A DNA stretch of 38,695 bases from Chitinophagaceae bacterium (GCA_004322015.1 SCQT01000204.1:1-38695); one strand, 5' to 3'; positions 14,269 to 22,026 are shown, numbered from the stretch's first letter. Program-made: numbers and translations. Notes: a model not told the origin generated them from the letters alone.

Positions 14269-14475
14269 ATGCAGGAAACGATCCCAAATCGCATTGTGAT
14301 TTATACGAAAGACATCATGAATATCACCGGACGTAAGGAACGTACGGCGCGCAAGCTCCTTGCCCGCATCCGAAAAGAATTCAATAAAGAAAGAGGGGAT
14401 TTTGTAACTACCTACGAGTTTTCCCGATTCACCGGAATCAAGGAAGAAAACCTTCGCGAGTTCCTAAAGAATTGA
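14269..14475 (+). CDS. Small putative DNA-binding protein divergent from the cassette
   Basis: A 68-residue basic protein (MQETIPNRIVIYTKDIMNIT, then GRKERTARKLLARIRKEFNK). The segment YTKDIMNITGRKERTARKLL reads like a helix-turn-helix: helix, turn at Gly, recognition helix rich in Arg/Lys. The tail EFSRFTGIKEENLREFLKN is a second helix-turn-helix-like unit. It resembles the small KDIxxITGR proteins that I recall as frequent in Bacteroidota, function unknown. Its divergent position suggests it controls the cassette, with the inverted repeat at 14180-14198 as possible target. A second ATG frame from 14220 overlaps its start and is probably not used. Confidence 0.65.
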   Translation: MQETIPNRIVIYTKDIMNITGRKERTARKLLARIRKEFNKERGDFVTTYEFSRFTGIKEENLREFLKN

Positions 14476-14498
14476 TTTTAGGGATCTGCCTACCCCAG

Positions 14499-14542
14499 GT
14501 ATGGATGAAGTATGGATGGTGTATAGATAGTGTATGGTAAAA
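14499..14542 (+). repeat. 11-base tandem repeat, about 3.5 copies
   Basis: Units GTATGGATGAA, GTATGGATGGT, GTATAGATAGT and partial GTATGGTAAAA follow without gaps, each 11 bases, close to one helical turn. The array starts 24 bases after the HTH-like gene. Phased repeats of this kind can be multimer binding sites; slippage is the other explanation. Confidence 0.7.
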
Positions 14543-14729
14543 GCGCACTATTGCAAAATCTTTTATCAAAGAAATTCCAAAATAAGTTACCGAAACAGCT
14601 TAAAATGACTATCCTTTTCGTATCTTTATATTGCACTTTAGTTCTTTACATGATAAAGTAACACAAACGGTAAGCCTCGGTTACCTGTTCGGTTAGCTGG
14701 AAACAGGTTGCCTCATAACGTGTTGGTTC

Positions 14730-14900
14730 CTAAGCAAATAGCATAAAAGTGATCAGTCCCGCCGGCTCCACTTTCTTCAAATCTTTGTTTCTCTCCCGGA
14801 TCAGGTTGAGAGAGATAGTTTTCTGCACATAGATAGCTGCTAAATAACCTGCAATTAGGGAATAATTCAATATGAATTTAACAAATAATTTGTTAAATCC
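14730..14900 (-). pseudogene. Possible C-terminal remnant of a protein gene
   Basis: A minus-strand frame open for 56 codons between two stops, with no ATG near its beginning. It encodes a hydrophobic stretch (FVKFILNYSLIAGYLAAIYV) and then QKTISLNLIRERNKDLKKVE, PAGLITFMLFA and a stop. The alternation of charged and hydrophobic residues looks like real protein, perhaps the tail of a membrane protein whose front was deleted. No family is recognised, and the length is short enough for chance. Confidence 0.25.
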
Positions 14901-15067
14901 TTACCTTATTATCCAGCTACCTAATTACATCCACGAATTCTCATGCAATTTAGTTAGAGAAAATAATAAACTTATGCCCTCTGTTTTAATAAATATTAAT
15001 AACAAAATCATTATTTTTATTATTTACAAAAAATTCACATTTTCAAAACGTACCGGTATGATAATAT

Positions 15068-15098
15068 TTTGTTAATATAATATAATTATCTAACATTG
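15068..15098 (+). promoter_or_regulatory. Promoter of the second susC-susD operon
   Basis: TTTG (15068-15071), exactly 19 bases, then TAACATTG (15091-15098). This fits the Bacteroidota pattern TTTG-N19-TAnnTTTG with one mismatch. It lies 31 bases before the susC start codon, giving a short leader. Confidence 0.7.
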
Positions 15099-15128
15099 CT
15101 CTTTCAATCAACCAAAATTTAATCACGT

Positions 15129-18100
15129 ATGAAGAAGACTTTACTAGTCCTCACTATGCTTATAGTGAGCTTCTCCATGGCTTTGGCACAGGAGCACAGG
15201 GTCAGCGGAAAAGTAACAGGATCTGACGGAACCCCATTGCCCGGAATTACGGTTCAGGTAAAAGGTACTAATACAGGTACCGCCACTAACGCCGCGGGAG
15301 AATATGAACTATCTGTTCCAGATAATGCTACCTTAATTTTTCGTGGTATTGGGTTTACGGGACAAGAAATAATCGTGGGTAGCAAAAATACTGTTGATAT
15401 TTCTTTGAAACCCAGTACTTCCCGGCTAAACGAACTGGTAGTCACCGCTTTGGGAATTCAAAGAAGTAAAAATGAACTACCGTATGCTGCTCAGGAAATT
15501 AGGGGTAATGCGTTAGATCAAACCAAATCTAACAATTTTATCAATGGGCTGGAAGGACAGGTTGCCGGTCTACAAATACGCTCCAGTAACGGAATGGGTA
15601 GTTCTACTGATGTTACACTCCGTGGATATAAAAGTATTACTGGGAATAACCAGGCTCTTTTTGTAATAGACGGAGTACCTGTGGATAATAGCAATACAAA
15701 TACATCCAGAGAGCAAAATGGTTTTGCCGGCTACGACTATGGAAATGCAGCTGCAGATATAAATCCGGATGATATTGCGTCCATTACAGTGTTGAAGGGT
15801 GCTGCCGCTTCCGCTTTATACGGTTCCAGGGCCGCCAATGGAGTAATCCTAATCACCACTAAAAAGGGGAAAAAAGGATTTCAGGTAGTGCTCAATGCAG
15901 GTGCTTCTATCGGTAATATGGATAAAAGCACATGGATGCATTATCAACATCAGTATGGTTCCGGATATTTTGATTACAAGTATAACACTTATTCAGATGC
16001 TCCACCTTCTCCCGACCCCCATTTTTGGTATGTCAATGCCTTTGGTACCGGCGACGTTTTAGTGGTTCCTACATCAGAGGATGCAAGTTTTGGGGCAAAA
16101 TTTAATCCAAGTTTGCAGGTATATAACTGGACTTCATTTGATCCATCCTCACCGCATTATGGGAAACCTCAACCCTGGGTTGCCGGGGCACATGACCCGA
16201 CCTATTTTTTTGAAAATCCAGTTTCGACTAATATAGGCGCAACCATTTATGGCGGAGACGATAAGTTTACCTATAAGTTAGGTTACAACCGTAATTCTGA
16301 CAAAGGTATTCTCCCAAACAGTCATTTAGATAAAGACAGAGTTGATTTCGGTTCTACAGTTAAATTAAGCCCTAAATTCACTGCCGAAGCAGAAGTTAAT
16401 TTTTCCAGAATAAGTGCTGTGGGACGTTATGAACAAGGCTACGGTGGAACTCAGGTGACGGGCAGCTTCAGACAATGGTGGGAAATGAATGTGGATATGA
16501 AAGAATTGAAAGATGCATATTTTAGGACAAAACAGAACATTGGATGGAATGCTGCAGACCCCACGGTAAGCTTGCATCCTATATTTTGGAATAACCCATA
16601 TTATGTTCGTTATCAAAGCTACGAAAATGACAGCCGTCCAAGATATATTGGGCATATTAACTTGAATTACCAGGCTACTAGCTGGTTGAATTTAATGGGG
16701 AGAGTTTCATTAGATTCGTATTCAGAATTTCAGGAAGAAAGGAATGCAGTGAATAGTGTGGACCCTGCTTCCTACAGTCGTTACGACCGTACTTTTAGAG
16801 AGTATAATTATGATTTCCTTGCTACCTTTAATAAGGATCTAAATGCTGATTTAAACCTTAAGGCACTTGCAGGAGCAAATCTTAGAAGGGATTATTATCA
16901 TTCTATCTACGCTTCGACCAATGGTGGATTAGTAATCCCAGGGCTCTATTCGTTAAGCAATTCTCTTAATCCGATTACAGCCCCGACTGAATCTGAGCTT
17001 CAAAGAGAAGTTGGGGGTGTATTTGCTGGAGTAACTTTAGCGTATAAAAAGATGCTCATCCTGGATGCAACTGCGCGTCAGGACCAATCTTCCACCCTGC
17101 CTACCGGACATAATAAATATTTTTATCCATCTGTTTCAGGAAGTTTTGTATTTTCTGAATTAGTGAAGAACTCTCCGTGGCTTACCTTCGGAAAGTTAAG
17201 GTTGAATTATGCACAGGTAGGTAATGATGCACCTATTGCTGCGTTAAAGGATGTTTATTCTAAGCCTAATCCGTTTGGAAATGTACCATTATTCTCCCTT
17301 CCTACAACTAAAAATAATGCTGATCTAAAGCCAGAACTTACACATAGCATTGAAGGTGGGCTTGAAATGTCCTTTTTTGATGACAGGTTTGGATTTGATA
17401 TTTCTTACTATAAAACAAATACCATCAATCAGGTATTGAGTATTCAAACGTCAACAGCTACTGGTTACGGTTTTAAAATAGTGAATGCGGGTAATGTCCA
17501 AAATAAAGGTGTCGAAGTTCAATTTCATGTTTCGCCAGTCAGAACGCCTGATTTCAAATGGACAATAACCGCAAATTGGTCTAAAAATGATAATGAAGTG
17601 ATAAGTCTTTTTGATAGCACCAAAAATATTGTATTAGGGGGCTTTCAGGGAGGTGTCTCTTTGAATGCTACAGTAGGGCAACCCTTTGGCGTATTAAAAG
17701 GAAGTGATTTTGTATATGTAGGAGGTAAGAAGGTAATTAGGCAAACGGGCGCCTATGCGGGAAATTATCAAAAGAGTGCTACTACAGATCATATTATCGG
17801 AAATATTAACCCCGATTGGATTGGTGGTATAAGAAATGCCTTTACATATAAAGGCGTATCCTTAGACTTTATGATCGCTTTAAGGCAGGGATCCAGTATT
17901 TTCTCGATTGATAGGTGGTATGGCGTAGGTACCGGGGTAACTTCGAATTCGGTGGGACTTAATGATAAAGGAAAGCCCATTCGTGATCCGGTTCCTGACG
18001 GTGGAGGAATTAAATTAGATGGGGTGACTCCTGACGGCAAGCCCAATACTGTATATGCTGAAGTAACTGGCTTAAGAGGTCCAGGTTACAATGCTTCTCC

Positions 18101-18368
18101 TAACGCACAATTTGTTTATGATGGCAGTTATGTTAAATTGCGTGAAGCTAATTTAACATATTCACTTCCTGGTTCTTTAATGGAAAGACTTCATCCTATT
18201 AAAGGGATTGATATCTCCATTTATGGCAGGAACCTATGGATCATACATAAGAACCTGCCTGATGCCGATCCGGAGGAAATCGTCAGTTCTGGAAATATTC
18301 AGGGTTTCCAGCAGGGGGTATATCCTACTTTCCGGGTTTTTGGTTTTAATTTAAAATTTACTTTCTAA
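15129..18368 (+). CDS. SusC/RagA family TonB-linked outer-membrane transporter (second copy)
   Basis: A 1079-residue protein with a signal peptide (MKKTLLVLTMLIVSFSMALA, cleavage near AQ). The carboxypeptidase-regulatory-like domain has VSGKVTGSDGTPLPGITVQV, followed by the TonB-box region LNELVVTALGIQRSK. The plug has GLEGQVAGLQIRSSNG, VTLRGYKSITGNNQALFVID and VLKGAAASALYGSRAANGVI. A barrel ending GFNLKFTF completes it. It forms the channel of a nutrient importer with the SusD-like protein encoded 11 bases downstream. No hydrolase, sensor or transporter gene accompanies the pair, so the substrate cannot be told. SusCs with the ALGIQR motif are often paired with the SusD-like_2 type seen next, whose cargo is mostly unknown and may include peptides. 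Confidence 0.96.
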   Translation: MKKTLLVLTMLIVSFSMALAQEHRVSGKVTGSDGTPLPGITVQVKGTNTGTATNAAGEYELSVPDNATLIFRGIGFTGQEIIVGSKNTVDISLKPSTSRLNELVVTALGIQRSKNELPYAAQEIRGNALDQTKSNNFINGLEGQVAGLQIRSSNGMGSSTDVTLRGYKSITGNNQALFVIDGVPVDNSNTNTSREQNGFAGYDYGNAAADINPDDIASITVLKGAAASALYGSRAANGVILITTKKGKKGFQVVLNAGASIGNMDKSTWMHYQHQYGSGYFDYKYNTYSDAPPSPDPHFWYVNAFGTGDVLVVPTSEDASFGAKFNPSLQVYNWTSFDPSSPHYGKPQPWVAGAHDPTYFFENPVSTNIGATIYGGDDKFTYKLGYNRNSDKGILPNSHLDKDRVDFGSTVKLSPKFTAEAEVNFSRISAVGRYEQGYGGTQVTGSFRQWWEMNVDMKELKDAYFRTKQNIGWNAADPTVSLHPIFWNNPYYVRYQSYENDSRPRYIGHINLNYQATSWLNLMGRVSLDSYSEFQEERNAVNSVDPASYSRYDRTFREYNYDFLATFNKDLNADLNLKALAGANLRRDYYHSIYASTNGGLVIPGLYSLSNSLNPITAPTESELQREVGGVFAGVTLAYKKMLILDATARQDQSSTLPTGHNKYFYPSVSGSFVFSELVKNSPWLTFGKLRLNYAQVGNDAPIAALKDVYSKPNPFGNVPLFSLPTTKNNADLKPELTHSIEGGLEMSFFDDRFGFDISYYKTNTINQVLSIQTSTATGYGFKIVNAGNVQNKGVEVQFHVSPVRTPDFKWTITANWSKNDNEVISLFDSTKNIVLGGFQGGVSLNATVGQPFGVLKGSDFVYVGGKKVIRQTGAYAGNYQKSATTDHIIGNINPDWIGGIRNAFTYKGVSLDFMIALRQGSSIFSIDRWYGVGTGVTSNSVGLNDKGKPIRDPVPDGGGIKLDGVTPDGKPNTVYAEVTGLRGPGYNASPNAQFVYDGSYVKLREANLTYSLPGSLMERLHPIKGIDISIYGRNLWIIHKNLPDADPEEIVSSGNIQGFQQGVYPTFRVFGFNLKFTF

Positions 18369-18379
18369 AATTAAATAAG

Positions 18380-19828
18380 ATGAAAACTAAACTCATTTAT
18401 ATTTTAGGGTTTGTGTTGTTTGCGTCTTCGTGTACAAAAGACATGACGGAGAAACTCAATGATAACCCCAAGGTTCCCCAAGTAGCTACTGGCGGTGGGG
18501 TGTTCGCATATTCAGAATTGCAATTTGCCTCTCAGATAACCACCCCCAATGTAAATAGTGGAATTTTTGAATTGATAGTTCAGTATTGGGCCGAGACAAC
18601 TTATCCTCAAGAGAGTCAGTTTCAGTTGACTGAAAGGAACATTCCTGGAAATTGGTGGAATACATTCTATCGGAATGTGGCTATGAATGTGAAAAGCGCT
18701 GAACAATTAATCAATAATGAGCCCGTCGTGGGTAATGATGATAAAGTAGTTAAGAAAAATAAGCTGGCTATTTGTGAAATATTTAAAGCTTATTCCTTTT
18801 CAGTACTCGTGAATACGTTTGGCAACATACCTTATTCCCAGGCACTAGACCCGAAGAATTCTACCCCCAAATATGATGATCAAAAAGACATTTTCTACGC
18901 CTTGATTGATAGCCTCAATGATGCTGTAGGAAAATTAGATCCAAATTATGGAAGTTTTAACGATGGGTCTGACTTAATTTATAATGGAGATGTTAGTTCT
19001 TGGATAAAATTTGCCAATTCATTAAAATTGAGATTAGGACTGTTGATTGCCGATGTGGATCCTGCAAAAGCTAAAACAGTTGTGGAGTCGGCCGTTCAGG
19101 GTGGAGTGATTTCTTCTAATGATGAAAATGCTGCCTTTAAATTTCTGTCCGCACCGCCAAATACTAATCCTATCTGGACTAATTTAGTGCAGAGTGGACG
19201 CAATGATTTTGTCCCAACTAATACAATTGTTAGTATGATGGAAGACATGAATGATCCAAGGATACCTGCTTATTTTACCACAGTACAAGGGACTTCTAAT
19301 TATTTAGGAGGAGTCCCTGGAAACGGGAATAGCTATAAGAGCTTCTCACACGTGGCAGATGCTATTAAAGCTCCCAATTTTCCTTCTATTTTAATGGGAT
19401 ATGATGAGGTGGAATTCAATTTAGCTGAAGCTGTGGAAAGAGGAATGAATGTAGGAGGCACGGCTATAGGGCATTATGATAATGCAATTACCGCTTCAAT
19501 GGAAAACTGGGGGGTTAGTACAAATGACATTGATATTTATTTACTTAACCCCAATGTCAATTATCTGACAGCATCTGGTAGCTGGAAAGAAAAAATAGGT
19601 CACCAAGCCTATATTGCTCTGTATCTAAGAGGCTTTGATTCATGGACAGAATGGAGAAAACTGGACTTCCCCGCTCTGGTAAAACCAGCAGCAGCAATCT
19701 CTGAAATTCCTGTCAGATTTATCTACCCTACCCTGGAAGCTCAATTAAACGGAGCAAATTATAAGGCTGCAGGAGGAGCTATCGGAGGAGATGTTGTAAC
19801 TACAAAACTTTTCTGGGATAAGAATTAA
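18380..19828 (+). CDS. SusD-like (SusD-like_2 type) outer-membrane lipoprotein
   Basis: A 482-residue lipoprotein with lipobox Cys at about residue 18 (LFASSC) followed by TKDMTEKLNDNPKVP, a start typical of the SusD-like_2 group (PF12771). Internal features are YWAETTYPQESQF, NTFYRNVAMNVKSAEQLINN, AICEIFKAYSFSVLVNTFGN, WIKFANSLKLRLGLLIADVD, YDEVEFNLAEAVERG and the ending block YIALYLRGFDSWTEWRKLDF. It starts 11 bases after susC, so the two are co-transcribed, and the operon ends at the strong terminator at 19879. It would act as the substrate-capturing lid of the SusC channel. It differs clearly from the classical SusD at 136-1878, suggesting a different ligand class. Confidence 0.93.
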   Translation: MKTKLIYILGFVLFASSCTKDMTEKLNDNPKVPQVATGGGVFAYSELQFASQITTPNVNSGIFELIVQYWAETTYPQESQFQLTERNIPGNWWNTFYRNVAMNVKSAEQLINNEPVVGNDDKVVKKNKLAICEIFKAYSFSVLVNTFGNIPYSQALDPKNSTPKYDDQKDIFYALIDSLNDAVGKLDPNYGSFNDGSDLIYNGDVSSWIKFANSLKLRLGLLIADVDPAKAKTVVESAVQGGVISSNDENAAFKFLSAPPNTNPIWTNLVQSGRNDFVPTNTIVSMMEDMNDPRIPAYFTTVQGTSNYLGGVPGNGNSYKSFSHVADAIKAPNFPSILMGYDEVEFNLAEAVERGMNVGGTAIGHYDNAITASMENWGVSTNDIDIYLLNPNVNYLTASGSWKEKIGHQAYIALYLRGFDSWTEWRKLDFPALVKPAAAISEIPVRFIYPTLEAQLNGANYKAAGGAIGGDVVTTKLFWDKN

Positions 19829-19878
19829 TTAATATTAGGTTTTTATTATTGGATTTTGAGTGTTAGACCCTTTATAAT

Positions 19879-19909
19879 AAAGGAGCCGCCTGTTACCGGC
19901 GGCTCCTTT
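19879..19909 (+). terminator. Strong terminator of the second susC-susD operon
   Basis: AAAGGAGCCGCC (19879-19890) and GGCGGCTCCTTT (19898-19909) form a perfect 12-base-pair stem with a 7-base loop, followed by CTCTT. It lies between convergent genes (susD and the RES toxin) and can serve both strands. Confidence 0.9.
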
Positions 19910-19920
19910 CTCTTAAGTTA

Positions 19921-20382
19921 TTAGTTTGTAACAAACCTTTCATCTAATATGAGATCTTCAGTTTTTACAATCCTGATTTCCTTTGCTTCAGGGTGTGCAG
20001 GATTAATCACATAATTCCATTCCTGAGGAATGACAACAGAAGGTACCTGAAGAATGCAGTATATCCCCTCTGCCAGCCATCGGTCTCCAATACTTTGTAA
20101 ATGTGGATTTATAGAAACTGTCCGCCAATGCTCTGGGAGTGATTCAGCATAAATAATCTTCATATTTATTCCCTCAGGAATATCAATAATAGCTAATTGA
20201 TAGTCATTTGTCAGATTCTTTTGAGGAACATGAACAATCAATTCTAATGCAGCCAGAGACCGGTAACAACTTGTATATACGACAGCGGTTCCCTTTTTAT
20301 TCCATCTTCCCCCATGAAGACGGGAACCTGCCCCGCTGAGGTCATCAATAAATTTGCTTTTTGCAATCCTGAATACTTCCAT
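19921..20382 (-). CDS. RES-domain toxin of a RES-Xre toxin-antitoxin module
   Basis: A 153-residue RES-domain protein. The name-giving residues are visible: Arg in MEVFRIAKSKF, the core GSRLHGGRWNKKGTAVVYTS with its Arg and the following Ser, and Glu in SLAALELIVH. Also typical are GDRWLAEGIYCILQVPS, VIPQEWNYVINPAHPEAKEI and LDERF at the end. Characterised RES toxins break down or use NAD+, halting growth. It lies 11 bases after the Xre-type antitoxin gene in the same direction, the normal order for this module. Length is normal and no residue looks lost, so the module appears functional, unlike the two decayed modules at 11.1-12.4 kb. Confidence 0.92.
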   Translation of the reverse strand: MEVFRIAKSKFIDDLSGAGSRLHGGRWNKKGTAVVYTSCYRSLAALELIVHVPQKNLTNDYQLAIIDIPEGINMKIIYAESLPEHWRTVSINPHLQSIGDRWLAEGIYCILQVPSVVIPQEWNYVINPAHPEAKEIRIVKTEDLILDERFVTN

Positions 20383-20393
20383 GAAAAAATCTT

Positions 20394-20849
20394 TCAGGCG
20401 AAAACCCCATATTCTATTCTTCCTAACTCATCCAATATAAGTTGGAAACCAAAGGAAGTGTCTAAAAGTTGAATAGGTTTTTGATTATTAAAAGCGGGAA
20501 GGGGAGTTCGTAGCCAATCTGTAAAATTGTCCGCATTCTCAAAAACTTCAACACCTCTTTCGTAAAGATTAGTAAGCATCAAAGTCCTTTCAGAGATATC
20601 AGAAGACAGCCTGTCTTCATCCTTATATCGTTGAAGTGTTCTTTCTGAAACATGTAATACTCTGGAAATTTCATTCATAGTAAAGGATAATTTCTCTGCA
20701 AGCAGGGAAAGATTTCTCTTAAAGATACCATGACGGGTAATACTTATTAAATCATTGGGCTGAAAAAAATAACTTCCCGCAGGTTCCAGAATGATAGATG
20801 TTAATTCCTGATCTGTGGAATAGGATTTATTTTGAGCTTCCTTTTTCAT
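20394..20849 (-). CDS. Xre/MbcA/ParS-type antitoxin of the RES module
   Basis: A 151-residue antitoxin from the ATG at 20849. An in-frame GTG six codons upstream at 20867 is possible but lies inside the predicted promoter. The N-terminal half contains the Xre-like DNA-binding helices (LSLLAEKLSFTMNEISRVLH, VSERTLQRYKDEDRLSSDIS). The C-terminal half is the toxin-binding (MbcA/ParS/Xre) domain (RTLMLTNLYERGVEVFENAD, NFTDWLRTPLPAFNNQKPIQ, LLDTSFGFQLILDELGRIEY). It should bind the RES toxin and repress its own promoter. A palindrome at 20859-20871 fits as the operator. Confidence 0.9.
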   Translation of the reverse strand: MKKEAQNKSYSTDQELTSIILEPAGSYFFQPNDLISITRHGIFKRNLSLLAEKLSFTMNEISRVLHVSERTLQRYKDEDRLSSDISERTLMLTNLYERGVEVFENADNFTDWLRTPLPAFNNQKPIQLLDTSFGFQLILDELGRIEYGVFA

Positions 20850-20858
20850 CTTCCGGAC

Positions 20859-20898
20859 ATTTGTCACAAATTTACATCATTTTGTCTGAATATTCAAG
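20859..20898 (-). promoter_or_regulatory. Promoter and palindromic operator of the RES-Xre module
   Basis: On the minus strand, CTTG (20898-20895), 20 bases, then TAAATTTG (20874-20867), a perfect -7 element. The palindrome ATTTGTCACAAAT (20859-20871) overlaps the end of the -7 element and the expected transcription start, so a bound antitoxin would block the promoter. A start near 20860 would favour translation from the ATG at 20849. Confidence 0.65.
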
Positions 20899-20912
20899 CT
20901 TTTTTCAAAAAA

Positions 20913-20936
20913 AATCCTCCGTTTGGTAGGAGGATT
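20913..20936 (-). terminator. Terminator of rpsT
   Basis: AATCCTCC (20913-20920) pairs with GGAGGATT (20929-20936) around an 8-base loop. On the minus strand it is followed by a run of T, the standard shape, 25 bases after the rpsT stop. Confidence 0.9.
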
Positions 20937-20960
20937 ACTAATAAGCTGAATATGAATGAT

Positions 20961-21224
20961 TTATTTAGCTGTTGCTAATTTATTTACTTGTTTGGTCAGT
21001 TTACTTTTGAGGTTAGCTGCTTTATTACGGTGTATAATACCGCGTTTGACCAACTTATCCACCATCGAAATGGTCAGAGTGAGCTTGTCTGAGGCTTCTT
21101 TAGAGTCCGTCAGTTTCCTTAAATCCCGTATAGCACTTCGGGTGGTCTTGCCATGATAGGCATTACGTTCATTCCGGCTCCTTGCCTGGCGGGTATCTTT
21201 TTTGGTTGCTTTATGATTTGCCAT
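20961..21224 (-). CDS. rpsT: 30S ribosomal protein S20
   Basis: An 87-residue, strongly basic protein matching S20: MANHKATKKDTRQARSRNER, NAYHGKTTRSAIRDLRKL, LTLTISMVDKLVKRGIIHRN and KAANLKSKLTKQVNKLATAK. S20 binds 16S rRNA early in assembly of the small subunit. Length is normal. It follows queE in the same direction by 62 bases but has its own -7 element (TACCTTTG, 21259-21252 on the minus strand) and its own terminator, so it is probably a single-gene unit. There is no sign of transfer or damage. Confidence 0.97.
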   Translation of the reverse strand: MANHKATKKDTRQARSRNERNAYHGKTTRSAIRDLRKLTDSKEASDKLTLTISMVDKLVKRGIIHRNKAANLKSKLTKQVNKLATAK

Positions 21225-21251
21225 AATACTTTCTTTCTGCTTTTAGGGCTG

Positions 21252-21259
21252 CAAAGGTA
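21252..21259 (-). promoter_or_regulatory. -7 element of rpsT
   Basis: TACCTTTG on the minus strand is an exact TAnnTTTG element, giving a leader of about 20 bases before the rpsT ATG. No good -33 box was found at the expected distance. Confidence 0.5.
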
Positions 21260-21286
21260 TAAATTTTTATGAAACTCTTAAAAAAA

Positions 21287-21940
21287 TTAAGGGATTTTCA
21301 TGTATTTATGGATTTGCAAGGAAATTGCCCATTGAGGATGAGCTTTAACATAATCCGCGATCAGGGGTATCATGATATCTTCTTTGCTCCACTCCGGTTG
21401 TAAAAATAATTTACAGCCGGGAGAAACATCAGCAGCATACTTTTCAGCCCACTTAAAATCACTTTTATTGTAAACGATGACTTTTAATTCATTAGCTGCC
21501 TTACATATTCCGGGAAGAGGCGGCTTAAACTTTTTGGGAGAAAGGCAGATCCAATCCCAGAAACCACTGAGAGGGTATGAGCCTGATGTCTCCAAATGAG
21601 TGTGGAAGCCCTTTTTATGCAAAGCCTCACAAAGATTATCCAACGGGTGCATCAGAGGCTCCCCGCCGGTGATGACAACTATCTTTCCCCGGGAGCCCGC
21701 AGCTTTTTCTGCAAGGTCATTTACGTTGCAAAGAGGGTATAGAGAGGCATTCCAACTTTCCTTCACATCACACCAAACACAACCCACATCACAGCCTGCC
21801 AGCCGGATAAAATAAGCTGCCTTGCCTTGATGAAAGCCTTCCCCCTGAATAGTATAAAATGATTCCATCAACGGTAACATGGTACCTGCGCTCACAGCGG
21901 CGCTTTCCTGCTCCACAACCTTATCTGTTAAAACATTCAT
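21287..21940 (-). CDS. queE: 7-carboxy-7-deazaguanine synthase (radical SAM)
   Basis: A 217-residue QueE, the radical SAM enzyme that contracts 6-carboxytetrahydropterin to 7-carboxy-7-deazaguanine on the way to queuosine and related deazapurines. Seen: FYTIQGEGFHQGKAAYFIRL near the start, the CX3CX2C cluster motif in GCDVGCVWCD, the SAM-contacting VVITGGEPLMHP, and substrate-side segments HTHLETSGSYPLSGFWDWIC and SPKKFKPPL. The end contains PEWSKEDIMIPLIADYVKAH and ISLQIHKYMKIP, typical of the family. No other queuosine gene is adjacent. A -7 element ends 7 bases before the ATG, so the message is nearly leaderless. Confidence 0.94.
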   Translation of the reverse strand: MNVLTDKVVEQESAAVSAGTMLPLMESFYTIQGEGFHQGKAAYFIRLAGCDVGCVWCDVKESWNASLYPLCNVNDLAEKAAGSRGKIVVITGGEPLMHPLDNLCEALHKKGFHTHLETSGSYPLSGFWDWICLSPKKFKPPLPGICKAANELKVIVYNKSDFKWAEKYAADVSPGCKLFLQPEWSKEDIMIPLIADYVKAHPQWAISLQIHKYMKIP

Positions 21941-21947
21941 TCAACTG

Positions 21948-21955
21948 CAAAATTA
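21948..21955 (-). promoter_or_regulatory. -7 element of queE, next to the start codon
   Basis: TAATTTTG on the minus strand is an exact TAnnTTTG element. Only 7 bases separate it from the queE ATG, so transcription would start at or next to the A of the start codon. Confidence 0.5.
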
Positions 21956-21995
21956 AAGGATTTACACCGTTCATTAAGTTTAATGACGACGGAAT

Positions 21996-22026
21996 ATTGT
22001 CTTTTTCATCCCAAATAGTATTTTTG
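21996..22026 (+). promoter_or_regulatory. Promoter of the DUF2461 gene
   Basis: ATTG (21996-21999), exactly 19 bases, then TATTTTTG (22019-22026): a very good match to the Bacteroidota -33/-7 pattern. It lies 38 bases before the ATG at 22065. Confidence 0.65.

Larger units (their letters stand above)
14476..15128. other. Intergenic stretch before the second SusC gene
   Basis: 653 bases holding the 11-base tandem repeat, a minus-strand coding remnant (14730-14900), a hairpin-forming segment around 14680-14710 (ACCTGTT with AACAGGT), an AT-rich tract from 14870, and the promoter of the second susC. A plus-strand frame at 14872-15075 is low complexity and not called. Confidence 0.5.

Noticed and set aside
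14220-14335. Short plus-strand frame starting MMSMAYKKALVPKVQDYAGN that overlaps the HTH-like gene.
   Set aside because: Only about 37 codons, no domain, and its second half is the out-of-frame reading of the better-supported gene.
12440-14475. A complete prophage.
   Set aside because: No integrase, terminase, portal, capsid or tail genes are present; only a few phage-reminiscent small genes.
14758-14785. CCCGCCGGCTCCAC recalls the 3' end of a tRNA or tmRNA, a possible attachment site.
   Set aside because: No T-loop, anticodon arm or matching 5' acceptor strand is visible, and the same bases read as plausible protein on the minus strand.
14872-15075. 67-codon plus-strand frame before the second susC.
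   Set aside because: Low-complexity, rich in Asn and Ile as expected from AT-rich DNA, and it ends at the susC promoter.
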